Shown here: positions 39,095-48,081 of the stretch, piece after piece
Layout of the letters: every line of letters starts with the position of its first letter
Position numbering within the stretch: the first letter of the stretch is position 1
Source of the DNA: Actinomadura parmotrematis
GTDB taxonomy: Bacteria > Actinomycetota > Actinomycetes > Streptosporangiales > Streptosporangiaceae
Length of the DNA: 64,000 bases
Direction: 5' to 3'
NCBI RefSeq assembly: GCF_019458805.1
Contig: NZ_JAIBOA010000012.1
Span: forward strand, 179,986 to 243,985
Program-made: the position numbers and the translations under genes
Notes under the pieces: generated by a model
Databases searched by the model: none
The model's input: the letters and a program-made list of their open reading frames with translations, nothing else
Told to the model about the DNA's origin: nothing

Positions 39095-40858
39095 GTGCGC
39101 AAGGTCCTGATCGCCAACCGCGGTGAGATCGCGGTCCGAATTGCCCGCGCCTGCCGCGACGCCGGGCTCGCCAGTGTCGCGGTGTACGCCGAGCCGGACC
39201 TCGACGCGCTGCATGTGCGGGTCGCGGACGAGGCGTACTCCCTGGAGGGCCGCTCCGCCGCCGAGAGCTACCTGGACATCGGCAAGATCCTGAAGGTGGC
39301 GGCGGAGGCCGGCGCCGACGCCGTCCACCCCGGTTACGGGTTCCTGGCCGAGAACGCCGACTTCGCGCAGGCCGTCATCGACGCCGGGCTGACCTGGATC
39401 GGCCCGCCGCCCGCCGCGATCACCGCGCTCGGCGACAAGGTGCAGGCCCGGCACATCGCGCAGAAGGTCGGCGCGCCGCTCGTCGCCGGCACCAAGGATC
39501 CGGTGTCGGGCGCGGACGAGGTCGTGGCGTTCGCCGAGGAGCACGGCCTGCCCATCGCGATCAAGGCGGCGTTCGGCGGCGGCGGCCGCGGCCTGAAGGT
39601 CGCCCGCGAGCTGGGCGAGGTCGCCGAGCTGTACGAGTCGGCGGTCCGCGAGGCCGTCGCGGCGTTCGGCCGCGGCGAGTGCTTCGTCGAGCGCTACCTC
39701 GACAAGCCCCGGCACGTCGAGACGCAGTGCATCGCCGACCGGCACGGCAACGTCGTCGTGGTGTCGACCCGCGACTGCTCGCTGCAGCGCCGCCACCAGA
39801 AGCTCGTCGAGGAGGCCCCGGCGCCGTACCTGGACGAGCGGCAGCTCGACCTGCTGTACACCTCCTCCAAGGCGATCCTGAAGGAGGCCGGCTACGTCGG
39901 CGCGGGGACCTGCGAGTTCCTCGTCGGCCAGGACGGCACGATCTCCTTCCTGGAGGTCAACACGCGCCTGCAGGTCGAGCACCCGGTGACCGAGGAGGTC
40001 GCCGGCGTGGACCTCGTCCGCGAGATGTTCCGCGTCGCCGAGGGCGAGGAGCTCGGCTACGGCGACCCCGAGCTGCGCGGCCACTCGATCGAGTTCCGCT
40101 TCAACGCCGAGGACGCCGGCCGCGGCTTCCTGCCCGCCGTCGGGACGCTGACCGCGTGGGAGCCGCCGTCGGGTCCGGGCGTCCGCCTGGACTCGGGCTA
40201 CGTCGCCGGGCAGACCGTGCCGCAGGAGTTCGACTCCCTGATCGCCAAGCTGGTCGTGACGGGCGCGACGCGCCGGCAGGCGGTGGAGCGCGCCCGCCGC
40301 GCCCTGGACGAGTTCGTCGTCGACGGCATGCCGACGGTGCTGCCGTTCCACCGGGCCGTCCTGGACGACCCGGCGTTCGTGCCGGCGTCCGACGACGAGC
40401 CGTTCACCGTCCACACGCGGTGGATCGAGACCGAGTTCGACAACACGATCGAGCCGTACGGCGGCGCGGTCGCCGAGCAGGACGAGGCGGGCGAGCGCGA
40501 GCGGGTGACCGTCGAGGTCGGCGGCAAGCGCATCGAGGTCGTGCTCCCGGCGGGCCTCGGCGCGTCCGCGGCGGCGGCGCCCGGCAAGGCGGCCCCGGCG
40601 AAGCGCCGGTCGGGCAAGAAGGGCGGCGCGGCGGCGTCGGGCGACGCGCTGGTGTCCCCGATGCAGGGCACCATCGTGAAGCTGGTCGCCGAGGACGGCG
40701 CGACCGTCGCGGCGGGCGACACCATCGTCGTCCTGGAGGCCATGAAGATGGAGCAGCCGCTGACCGCCCACAAGGCGGGAACGGTCACCGGCCTGGCCGC
40801 CGGGGTCGGCCAGACGGTGTCCAGCGGCGCCGTCATCTGCGAGATCAAGGACGCCTGA
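39095..40858 (+). CDS. accA3: Acyl-CoA carboxylase alpha subunit (biotin carboxylase plus BCCP)
   Basis: This 587-residue protein combines a biotin carboxylase (residues 1-450) with a biotin carboxyl carrier domain (about 515-587). ATP-grasp features include the glycine-rich loop AFGGGGRGLKV and FLEVNTRLQVEHPVTE. The biotinylated lysine is K551 in EAMKMEQP. It would form holoenzyme with PccB and AccE and be biotinylated by BirA. It starts with GTG after GGGAGGAG and ends 16 bases from the convergent gene at 40875. Confidence 0.95.
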   Translation: MRKVLIANRGEIAVRIARACRDAGLASVAVYAEPDLDALHVRVADEAYSLEGRSAAESYLDIGKILKVAAEAGADAVHPGYGFLAENADFAQAVIDAGLTWIGPPPAAITALGDKVQARHIAQKVGAPLVAGTKDPVSGADEVVAFAEEHGLPIAIKAAFGGGGRGLKVARELGEVAELYESAVREAVAAFGRGECFVERYLDKPRHVETQCIADRHGNVVVVSTRDCSLQRRHQKLVEEAPAPYLDERQLDLLYTSSKAILKEAGYVGAGTCEFLVGQDGTISFLEVNTRLQVEHPVTEEVAGVDLVREMFRVAEGEELGYGDPELRGHSIEFRFNAEDAGRGFLPAVGTLTAWEPPSGPGVRLDSGYVAGQTVPQEFDSLIAKLVVTGATRRQAVERARRALDEFVVDGMPTVLPFHRAVLDDPAFVPASDDEPFTVHTRWIETEFDNTIEPYGGAVAEQDEAGERERVTVEVGGKRIEVVLPAGLGASAAAAPGKAAPAKRRSGKKGGAAASGDALVSPMQGTIVKLVAEDGATVAAGDTIVVLEAMKMEQPLTAHKAGTVTGLAAGVGQTVSSGAVICEIKDA

Positions 40859-40874
40859 GCGGCCGTCCGCCCGG

Positions 40875-43706
40875 TCAGCCGAACGCGGGGACCGGGCGGA
40901 CGCCGCTGTCGCAGCGGCCGAGGCGGACGCCGAGCGCGGCGGGGCGGCCGCCGCCCGCGCCGACGAACTCGCAGCCCGGCAGCCGGTCGGCGGCGAGCGC
41001 GATCCGCACGACGGCCATCGGGTCGCGGCGCGCGGCCTGGTCCGGGAAGTGCGAGCGGGTGTAGTCGAGCGGCCCGGTGACGCCGGTGAAGGGGTGCGTC
41101 TCGATGGCCTTGGCGATCGCCCGCAGGGCGGCGCGCCGGTCGCCCGCGGGCGCCGTGGGCGGGACGGCGCGCAGCAGCACGCCCGCGGCGTCGTAGGCCA
41201 GGCCGGCCCGCTCCCCCGTCCACAGCAGCCGGACGCCCGCCTTGGCGAGGTCGCCGGCGAGGGCGCGGTAGGCGGTGCAAAAGGTCGCGAGGCCCGGGTC
41301 GTGGCCGCGCGGGACGCCGCCGCCGGTGACGCACGCGCGCCCGGTCTCCAGGATCGCCAGGCCCTTGCTGACGTAGGAGACGCTGAGGCCGCCGTACTGG
41401 CCGATGCCGCTGCGCGCCGGGTCGGCGACGAAGCGGGTGACGGCGTCGGCGGCGATGATGAACGGCTGCCGTCCCCCGCACGCCTTCATCTCGCGCAGGA
41501 AGGCCGAGAAGTCGTCGCCGGTGGCGCCCGCGGGCACGTCGTGGCGGCCCGCGTACACCACGACCCACGACCGGTGGCAGAGCCCGGCGGCGGACGTGAC
41601 GGTCCGGGGCGCGGGCAGGTCGCGGGGCCGGAGCCGCCGCAGGTCGGCCACCAGCGTCGACACGTACAGGTCGGGTTCGGAGTTCGGCGGCCGGTAGACG
41701 CGGATCGCGGTGGCCTCGGTCGCGCGGTCGGAGGCGTAGTCGCGGGCGGGCCGCCGGAACCACTCGGGGACGGCGAGCCGGACGTAGTCGTAGATCAGCC
41801 GGGCCTCGTCGCTGTTGGTGCCCGAGAGCTGGAAGTAGCCGGGCCAGGTGCCGTGCGGGCCGGCGCCGATGCCGTCGGCGGACAGGGTCGTCGCCAGGAT
41901 CGGGACGTCGTGCCCGGCCAGGGCCGCGATCGCGGCCTTGACCTCGGGGACGCTGCGGTCCATGCCGACGACGCCGACCAGCGTCCGGTCCCGCTCGAAC
42001 AGCGGGACGAGGCGGGCGGCGACGGTGGCGGCGGCCCGCATCCGCGAGCCGCCGTTGGCGACGACGATCCGCAGCAGCGGCCCGCTCTGCGGGTCGTTGG
42101 CGAGGCGCTGCGCGGCGAGCAGCCCCTCCAGCTCCTCGGCCTCGGCCGAGTCGTAGTCGTCGCCGGGCGCGGAGGTGAGTCCGGCGAAGTAGACGAGGCC
42201 GGCGAGGGGGCGGGCGGGGTTCGCGGCGGCGAGCCCGGCGGCCCGCGCGTTCTCCTTGAAGATCAGCTCTTGGTCGGTGCGGAGCCGCCGTGCCTGCACC
42301 GCCTGCTGCGGGCTGGGCGCGCCCCGCTCGGACGCCCCGAACGGGGTTCCGGCGGCGGCGAACCCGACGCATTCGGCGGCGGTGCCGCCCGGTGGCGTCC
42401 AGGGCTCGGCCGACGCCGCCGGCCACGCGGCGCCGCCCGTGCCGCACGGGCCGGACGCGACCGCCGGCCGCGCGTCCGTCCAGGGCGCCGCCGTGTACAC
42501 CGCCCCGGCGGCGAGCGCCGCCGCCACCCCGGCGGCCGTCCACGGGACCGCCGGATGCCGGGCGGCGAACGGGCCGCGCGGCGGCGCCGGGCGCGGCGCG
42601 GCGGTGAACTCCGCCACGGCCGCGGCGGGCACCGCCAGGCGCAGCGTCCAGCGCGCCGCCTCCGCCTCGCCGAGCGGGGCGTCCCGGCGGCCGGCGGAGC
42701 GCGGCGGCGGGTCGGCGAGCCAGGCGTCCACCGCTGCGGCGGACGCGGGCGGCAGGCCCGGCGCCGGGCCGTCCTCGACGACCAGCACGGCGAGCGGGTC
42801 GGCGCGGCCGGTCAGCGCGCGGACGGCGGTGATCAGGCCGGGCAGGTCGGGGTCGGCCGCCGGGCCGGGCAGCGGCGTCCCGGCGTTGTCCAGGACCAGG
42901 ACGGGCCGGGCCGTCCGCCGCCAGGTCGCGGGCTCCCACGGGCTGCGGCGGTAGGCGGCGCGCAGGTCCTCCAGGAAGGCGTGCGCGAGCAGCCGCAGCA
43001 GCTCGGGATGCTCCTCGGGGGTGCGCTGCCCGGCGGTGAGCCGGACGGCGAAGTCGAGCAGCCCCTGGTCGCGCGGGTCCAGGAACGGCTGCCGCAGCAG
43101 CCACCGCACCTCGCGGCCGAGGCCGGGGACGCCGCGCGTCCACAGCCAGAAGCGCAGCCGGGGGAACGCGGCGGCGACCATCCCGACCAGCCCGAGCAGC
43201 CAGCCCTGCACGCTCGCCAGGGGGCCGAGCAGCTCGGGCTTGGCGGCGCCCGAGCGCAGGGCGCGCAGGGCCGCGATGAGCGCCTCGGCGCGCAGCCCGA
43301 GCAGGCCGTTCGGCGCCGCCCCGGCGGGCGGGTCGTCCAGCCGGAGCGCGGCGAGCCACTCGACGAGCCGGTAGCGGGTGAAGGTGAGCTGCCGGTCGCT
43401 GGTGTTGAACTCCACGACGGCGCGGGCGAGCGGCGGCAGCAGCGCGGCCGCGACGGCCCGTCCCGCCGGGTCCTCCGGCTCCCCGTCCGGCCCGTGCGCG
43501 TCCACCCGGGCGAGCGGCCGCAGCCGCGACAGCCGGGGCACGATCGCCGCCGGATGCGCCTCCGGAGCCGCGTCCGGGCCCGCCGGGGCGAGCCGCACGA
43601 CCGGCCGCACCGGATCGGCGCGCCGCCGCAGCACCCGGTCGGTGAACGTCGGCCGCCTCCACAGCCGCCCGAGCATCTCCCCCAGCGCTCCGCCGTCCTC
43701 GGCCAT
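40875..43706 (-). CDS. Membrane-spanning fusion: cytoplasmic domain plus type I periplasmic-binding-like sensor
   Basis: This protein of about 943 residues has one membrane helix near residues 389-410 (AGVAAALAAGAVYTAA). The outer half (about 480-930) resembles branched-chain amino-acid binding proteins (fold type I), with segments such as VVGMDRSVPEVKAAIAAL and GTWPGYFQLSG. The inner half has Trp/Leu-rich helices and a VLVLDNAGTPLPG segment that could be a Walker B-like strand; no intact P-loop is visible. It may be a degenerate STAND-like sensor or a ligand-gated membrane protein. ATG at 43706 and GTG at 43712 are both possible. No permease genes accompany it. Confidence 0.66.
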   Translation of the reverse strand: MAEDGGALGEMLGRLWRRPTFTDRVLRRRADPVRPVVRLAPAGPDAAPEAHPAAIVPRLSRLRPLARVDAHGPDGEPEDPAGRAVAAALLPPLARAVVEFNTSDRQLTFTRYRLVEWLAALRLDDPPAGAAPNGLLGLRAEALIAALRALRSGAAKPELLGPLASVQGWLLGLVGMVAAAFPRLRFWLWTRGVPGLGREVRWLLRQPFLDPRDQGLLDFAVRLTAGQRTPEEHPELLRLLAHAFLEDLRAAYRRSPWEPATWRRTARPVLVLDNAGTPLPGPAADPDLPGLITAVRALTGRADPLAVLVVEDGPAPGLPPASAAAVDAWLADPPPRSAGRRDAPLGEAEAARWTLRLAVPAAAVAEFTAAPRPAPPRGPFAARHPAVPWTAAGVAAALAAGAVYTAAPWTDARPAVASGPCGTGGAAWPAASAEPWTPPGGTAAECVGFAAAGTPFGASERGAPSPQQAVQARRLRTDQELIFKENARAAGLAAANPARPLAGLVYFAGLTSAPGDDYDSAEAEELEGLLAAQRLANDPQSGPLLRIVVANGGSRMRAAATVAARLVPLFERDRTLVGVVGMDRSVPEVKAAIAALAGHDVPILATTLSADGIGAGPHGTWPGYFQLSGTNSDEARLIYDYVRLAVPEWFRRPARDYASDRATEATAIRVYRPPNSEPDLYVSTLVADLRRLRPRDLPAPRTVTSAAGLCHRSWVVVYAGRHDVPAGATGDDFSAFLREMKACGGRQPFIIAADAVTRFVADPARSGIGQYGGLSVSYVSKGLAILETGRACVTGGGVPRGHDPGLATFCTAYRALAGDLAKAGVRLLWTGERAGLAYDAAGVLLRAVPPTAPAGDRRAALRAIAKAIETHPFTGVTGPLDYTRSHFPDQAARRDPMAVVRIALAADRLPGCEFVGAGGGRPAALGVRLGRCDSGVRPVPAFG

Positions 43707-43879
43707 CCGCACCCCGCCTCCGCGCTCCGAACCGGTCGTTCAGGCTGCCATGAGACGCGGCCGGGCGGCTGCGGGTTCGCCCGGACCGGCCGCCCCCGGC
43801 CGGTCGGGACCGGGACGTCCCGGGCGGAACGGGACGTGCGGCTCAGCCGTCGTAAGAGGTAAGGAGGCAGACTGTCATC

Positions 43880-45253
43880 ATGAGAACCGAGATCGTGTCC
43901 CGCCGCACGGGCCGCCGGACGGGCACGCTGCTGGGCGTCCTCGCCGCCGTCGCGGCGCTGCTGTTCGGGTTCGCGGCCCCGGCGGGCGCCGACACCAAGA
44001 CCCAGATCGCCAACGGGCTCATGTCGTCCCGGCTGTACGTGACGTCGGACGTGGGCTCGGCGATCTCGGCCGGCGACCAGGCCCGTATGCGGCAGGCGCT
44101 GGACGGCTCCGGCGGCGCCGACGTCCGCGCCGTGGTGATCAAGAACGGCGTGCCGCTCACCGAGGTCCGGGCCATGCTGGTCTACGTCGCCGACACCGTG
44201 GGCAAGGGCAAGACCTACGTGGCGGTCTCCCAGGACGGCCAGTCCCTGCACGCGGTCTCCAAGGACCTCAGCGCCACCGAGATCAACCGGCTGACCGCCC
44301 AGGGCGCCAAGGGCGCCTCGGCCGCCGACCAGCTCATCGGCTTCACCCAGCGGGCCGAGAAGAAGGCCGATTCCGACTCCCGGTCCACCATGATCGGCCT
44401 GTTCGTCGTCCTCGGCGTGCTGATCTTCGTGGCGGCGCTGGTGGTGTTCCTCGTCCTGATGGCCCGCAAGCGCAAGCGCGAGCGGGCGGCCCGGCGGATG
44501 GCCGAGCTGAAGGAGGGCGTCCAGGAGGACGTGACGGCGCTCGGCGAGGACATCGCCCGCCTCGACCTCAATGTCATGGACCAGGGCCTGGACCCCGAGA
44601 CCCGCTCCGACTACGAGCGCGCCCTGAACTCCTACGACGCGGCCAAGACGGCCACCGAGCGCGCGCAGCGCCCCGAGGACATGACCAAGGTCACCACGGC
44701 GCTGGAGGACGGCCGCTACTACATGACCGCGACCCGCGCCCGCCTCGCCGGCGAACCGGTGCCCGAGCGGCGCGCGCCCTGCTTCTTCAACCCCCAGCAC
44801 GGCCCGTCGGTGCAGGACGTCACCTGGGCGCCGCCCGGCGGCGTCGCCCGCTCCGTGCCGGCCTGCGCGGCCGACGCGCAGGCCGTCCTGCACGGCGGGC
44901 AGCCCGACATCCGCATGGTGCCCTACAACGGCGGCCGCCACCCGTACTGGGACGCCGGCCCCGCCTACGGCCCCTACGCGGGCGGCTACTACCAGTCCTA
45001 CGGCGGCATGGACCTGGTCTCCGGCCTGATGATCGGCACGCTGCTCGGCTCGGCCCTCGGCGGCGGGTTCGGCGGCCCCGGCTACTACGGCGGCGGCTTC
45101 GACGGCGGCGGGAACGACTTCGGCGGCGGCGGCGACTTCGGCGGTGACGGCGGCGGCGGAGGCTGGGACTTCGGCGGCGGCGACTTCGGCGGCGGGGGCG
45201 ACTTCGGCGGGGGCGGCGACTTCGGCGGGGGCGGCGACTTCGGCGGCTTCTAG
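43880..45253 (+). CDS. Secreted/membrane protein with glycine-rich repeat tail
   Basis: This 457-residue protein has a signal peptide (cleavage near AGADTK), an extracellular domain of about 130 residues reminiscent of TPM proteins, one membrane helix (about 173-198; TMIGLFVVLGVLIFVAALVVFLVLM), a basic RKRKRERAARR anchor, and a cytoplasmic helical region. A Gly/Tyr/Phe-rich tail follows with repeated GGGGDF units from about residue 410. I do not recognise the whole architecture; a role at the septum or in aggregation is only a guess. It ends in a strong terminator. Confidence 0.6.
   Translation: MRTEIVSRRTGRRTGTLLGVLAAVAALLFGFAAPAGADTKTQIANGLMSSRLYVTSDVGSAISAGDQARMRQALDGSGGADVRAVVIKNGVPLTEVRAMLVYVADTVGKGKTYVAVSQDGQSLHAVSKDLSATEINRLTAQGAKGASAADQLIGFTQRAEKKADSDSRSTMIGLFVVLGVLIFVAALVVFLVLMARKRKRERAARRMAELKEGVQEDVTALGEDIARLDLNVMDQGLDPETRSDYERALNSYDAAKTATERAQRPEDMTKVTTALEDGRYYMTATRARLAGEPVPERRAPCFFNPQHGPSVQDVTWAPPGGVARSVPACAADAQAVLHGGQPDIRMVPYNGGRHPYWDAGPAYGPYAGGYYQSYGGMDLVSGLMIGTLLGSALGGGFGGPGYYGGGFDGGGNDFGGGGDFGGDGGGGGWDFGGGDFGGGGDFGGGGDFGGGGDFGGF
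45111..45250 (+). repeat. Coding tandem repeat (GGGGDF units)
   Basis: Near-identical 15-18 base units encode FGGGGDF and related FGGGGDFGG/FGGDG runs at the C-terminus of the membrane protein. The last two 18-base units are identical. Repeat number is probably variable between strains by slippage. Confidence 0.72.
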
Positions 45254-45263
45254 TCCTCGGAAC

Positions 45264-45306
45264 CACGGACGCCCCGGTCCCGCTGCGGCGGGCCGGGGCG
45301 TCCGTG
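45264..45306. terminator. Strong bidirectional terminator
   Basis: CACGGACGCCCCGG (45264-45277) pairs perfectly with CCGGGGCGTCCGTG (45293-45306), a 14-bp stem. The loop itself contains a smaller CCCGC/GCGGG hairpin. It lies between convergent genes ending at 45253 and 45312, so it should stop transcription in both directions. Confidence 0.78.
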
Positions 45307-45311
45307 TGCGA

Positions 45312-46694
45312 TCAGTAGGCGTGCTCGGTCATCAGCCGCCGCGACGCCTCGGTGATGCTGCCCGACAGCGACGGGTAGACGGCGAAGGTGTGCGCGACCT
45401 GGTCGACCGTCAGGTGCTGCTGCACCGCCACCGACACGCCGAGGATCAGCTCGCTGGCGCGCGGCGCCACGATCACGCCGCCGAGGACGATGCCCGTCGA
45501 CGGCCGGCAGAACAGCTTGACGAAGCCGTCCTCGAAGCCCTGCATCTTGGCGCGCGCGTTGGTGAACAGCGGCAGCATGACGGTGCGGGCGTTGACCTCG
45601 CCGGAGTCGACCATCTTCTGGCTGACGCCGACCGAGGCGACCTCGGGGTCGGTGAAGATGTTGGAGGACACCCAGCCGAGCTTCAGCGGCTGCACGGCCT
45701 CGCCGAGCGCGTGCCACATGGCGATGCGGCCCTGCATGCCGGCGACGGAGGCGAGCATCAGCACGCCGGTGCAGTCGCCGGAGGCGTAGATGTGCGGGAC
45801 CGACGTCCGCGACACCTTGTCGACCTCGATGAACCCGTGCGCGTTCAGCTTCACCCCGGCCTTCTCCAGGCCGATGCCGCGCGTGTTGGGGACGACGCCG
45901 ACGGTCATCAGGCAGTGCGAGCCCTCGACCTTGCGGCCGTCCTCCAGCGAGACGGTCACGCCGTCGCCGGTCCGCTCGACGCCCGCCGCGCGCGACCGCG
46001 ACATGACGCGCATGCCGCGCCGCAGGAAGACCTCCTGGAGCACCGAGGCGGCGTCGGCGTCCTCGGTCGGCAGGATCCGGTCGCGGGAGGAGACGAGCGT
46101 CACCTTCGAGCCGAGCGACAGGTAGGCGCCGGCGAGCTCGGCGCCGGTCACGCCGGACCCGACCACGACCAGCTCCTCGGGCAGCTCCGGCAGGTCGTAG
46201 AGCTGCCGCCAGGTCAGGATGCGCTCGCCGTCGGGCTCGGCGCCGCGCAGCACGCGCGGCGTCGCGCCGGTCGCGAGCAGGATCACGTCGGCGCGGATGT
46301 GCCGGTCGCCGACCGCGACGACGTGCGGCTCCACCAGCCGCGCCTCCCCGCGGACGATCTTGACCTCCTCGTAGGCGAGGCGCTCGGCGACGTCGAAGGA
46401 CTGCGCGCGGGCCAGGTCCTTCACCCGCTTGTTGACGATGCGCATGTCGGCCTCCAGGCCGCCCACGTCGCCGTCCGGGCCGCCGTTGAAGCGGACGCCG
46501 AGCGCCGCCGACTCGCTCAGCACCGACATCCGCGTCGAGGTCGCGATCAGCGTCTTGGACGGCACGCAGTCGGTGAGCACGCAGGCCCCGCCCGGCCCGT
46601 CGCGCTCCACGACGGTCACGTCGGCGCCGAGCTGCGCCGCCACGAGGGCGGCCTCGTAGCCGCCGGGACCTCCGCCAATGATCACAATGCGCAT
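45312..46694 (-). CDS. lpdA: NAD(P)H quinone dehydrogenase LpdA-type flavoprotein
   Basis: This 460-residue protein is in the pyridine nucleotide-disulfide oxidoreductase family. It has an N-terminal FAD motif GGGPGG (7-12), an NAD(P) motif VVVGSGVTGAELAGAY, a second FAD motif IYASGDCTG, and a dimerisation domain. C38 and C43 in CVLTDC keep the CX4C spacing. The C-terminal HPT-type dyad of lipoamide dehydrogenases is absent (VYPSLSGS). Without that His, quinone reduction as described for M. tuberculosis LpdA is more likely than lipoamide chemistry. The ATG follows GGAAGGG. Confidence 0.87.
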   Translation of the reverse strand: MRIVIIGGGPGGYEAALVAAQLGADVTVVERDGPGGACVLTDCVPSKTLIATSTRMSVLSESAALGVRFNGGPDGDVGGLEADMRIVNKRVKDLARAQSFDVAERLAYEEVKIVRGEARLVEPHVVAVGDRHIRADVILLATGATPRVLRGAEPDGERILTWRQLYDLPELPEELVVVGSGVTGAELAGAYLSLGSKVTLVSSRDRILPTEDADAASVLQEVFLRRGMRVMSRSRAAGVERTGDGVTVSLEDGRKVEGSHCLMTVGVVPNTRGIGLEKAGVKLNAHGFIEVDKVSRTSVPHIYASGDCTGVLMLASVAGMQGRIAMWHALGEAVQPLKLGWVSSNIFTDPEVASVGVSQKMVDSGEVNARTVMLPLFTNARAKMQGFEDGFVKLFCRPSTGIVLGGVIVAPRASELILGVSVAVQQHLTVDQVAHTFAVYPSLSGSITEASRRLMTEHAY

Positions 46695-46764
46695 CACCCT
46701 TCCATTGTTCATCACACCGGGCAGTGGCCCCGCCCGCGGCCCGGGGTGCCGTACCCTGCACCAC

Positions 46765-47217
46765 GTGGCTCTGTATGCGGCGTACGCCTCCAACCTGGAC
46801 CCCGAGCAGATGGCCTCGCGGGCCCCGCACTCGCCGGTCCGCGGCACCGGCTGGCTGGCGGGGTGGCGGCTCACCTTCGGCGGCCGGGACCGGCACTGGG
46901 AGGGCGCCCTCGCCACCGTCGTCGAGGCGCGCGGCGAGCAGGTCTTCGTCGCGATCTACGACGTGCCGCCCTTCGACGAGGCGGAGCTGGACGCCTGGGA
47001 GGGCGCGGCCCTCGGCGTCTACCGCAAGATCAGGGTCCGGGTGCAGACGCTCGACGGCGACGCCCTCTGCTGGCTGTACGTGCTGGACGACTACGAGGGC
47101 GGCCTGCCGTCGGCCCGCTACCTCGGCATCCTCGCCGACGCCGCCGAGGCGGCCGGCGCGCCCGACGACTACGTCAAGGAGCTGCGGGCGCGGCCCTGCG
47201 CGTCGATCGGCGAGTGA
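46765..47217 (+). CDS. Gamma-glutamylcyclotransferase
   Basis: This 150-residue protein has the GGCT fold, with the substrate-binding YASN motif (residues 7-10) and catalytic E79 in DAWEG. It would release 5-oxoproline from gamma-glutamyl compounds; the natural substrate is unknown. The GTG at 46765 starts a typical VALYAAYASN N-terminus. It is divergent from lpdA and 63 bases upstream of the nucleoside phosphorylase gene. Confidence 0.84.
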   Translation: MALYAAYASNLDPEQMASRAPHSPVRGTGWLAGWRLTFGGRDRHWEGALATVVEARGEQVFVAIYDVPPFDEAELDAWEGAALGVYRKIRVRVQTLDGDALCWLYVLDDYEGGLPSARYLGILADAAEAAGAPDDYVKELRARPCASIGE

Positions 47218-47280
47218 GGCGGCGACGGCCCCGTCCACGGGCCGCCGGAACCGGTGATCGCAGCCGGTAATGTCGTGTCC

Positions 47281-48081
47281 GTGAGCAACGACGCTTTTGA
47301 ACTCGCCCGCGAGGCCGCCGAGCGCCTCACCGCCCGCACCGGTTTCGACGGGTTCGACGTGGCGCTCGTCATGGGCTCGGGCTGGGTGCCGGCCGCCGAC
47401 GCGCTCGGCGAGGCCGCCGCGGAAATGCCGGTGACCGACCTGCCGGGCTTCGCGCCGCCGGCCGTCGAGGGCCACGCGGGGCGGATCCGGGCGCTGGAGG
47501 CCGGCGGCCGCCGCGTCCTCGTGTTCCTCGGCCGCACCCACCTGTACGAGGGCCTCGGCGTTGACCCGGTCGTGCACAACGTGCGGACGGCGGCGGCGGC
47601 GGGCGTCCGCGCGGTCGTGCTGACCAACGCGGCGGGGGGCCTGCGGCCCGAGCACCAGCGCGTCGGCGACCCGGTGCTGATCACCGACCACCTGAACCTG
47701 ACCGGCGCGAACCCGCTCACCGGCGCCACCTTCCTGGACCTGTCCGAGGCGTACTCGGCGCGGCTGCGCGCCCTCGCCAGGGAGGCCGACCCGACGCTCG
47801 CCGAGGGCGTCTACGCGGCGCTGCGCGGCCCGACGTACGAGACGCCCGCCGAGATCCGGATGCTGCGGACCCTCGGCGCCGACCTCGTCGGCATGTCCAC
47901 CGTCCTGGAGACGGTCGCGGCGCGCGCGGCGGGCGCCGAGGTGCTGGCGCTGTCGCTGGTCACCAACGTCGCGGCCGGGCTGTCGGACCAGCACCTGGAC
48001 CACGAGGAGGTGCTCGCCGCCGGGAACGCCGCCGCGTCCCGGATGGGGGCGCTCCTGGCGTCCGTGCTGCCCAAGATCTGA
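47281..48081 (+). CDS. punA: Purine nucleoside phosphorylase (trimeric type)
   Basis: This 266-residue enzyme splits purine nucleosides with phosphate to free base and (deoxy)ribose-1-phosphate. Family motifs include the phosphate-binding GSGW near residue 32, VEGHAGR, GRTHLYEG, RGPTYETPAEI and GADLVGMSTVLE. Length fits the trimeric class. GTG at 47281 (or 47275) is the start. The stop overlaps the ATG of the phosphosugar mutase gene (TGATG). That coupling suggests the pentose phosphate released is recycled by the next enzyme. Confidence 0.93.
   Translation: MSNDAFELAREAAERLTARTGFDGFDVALVMGSGWVPAADALGEAAAEMPVTDLPGFAPPAVEGHAGRIRALEAGGRRVLVFLGRTHLYEGLGVDPVVHNVRTAAAAGVRAVVLTNAAGGLRPEHQRVGDPVLITDHLNLTGANPLTGATFLDLSEAYSARLRALAREADPTLAEGVYAALRGPTYETPAEIRMLRTLGADLVGMSTVLETVAARAAGAEVLALSLVTNVAAGLSDQHLDHEEVLAAGNAAASRMGALLASVLPKI

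Noticed and set aside
40859..40874. CCGCCCGGTCA near the accA3 stop as a relic of the palindromic element
   Set aside because: Only the short outer-arm motif is present, with no stem or apex; chance is likely in this composition.
41049..43862. Plus-strand frame opposite the receptor-like gene
   Set aside because: Low-complexity Gly/Arg/Ala translation with no motif; the minus-strand frame has membrane and binding-protein features.
45250..48003. Minus-strand frame across lpdA, GGCT and the nucleoside phosphorylase
   Set aside because: Crosses three clear genes on both strands; not a real gene.
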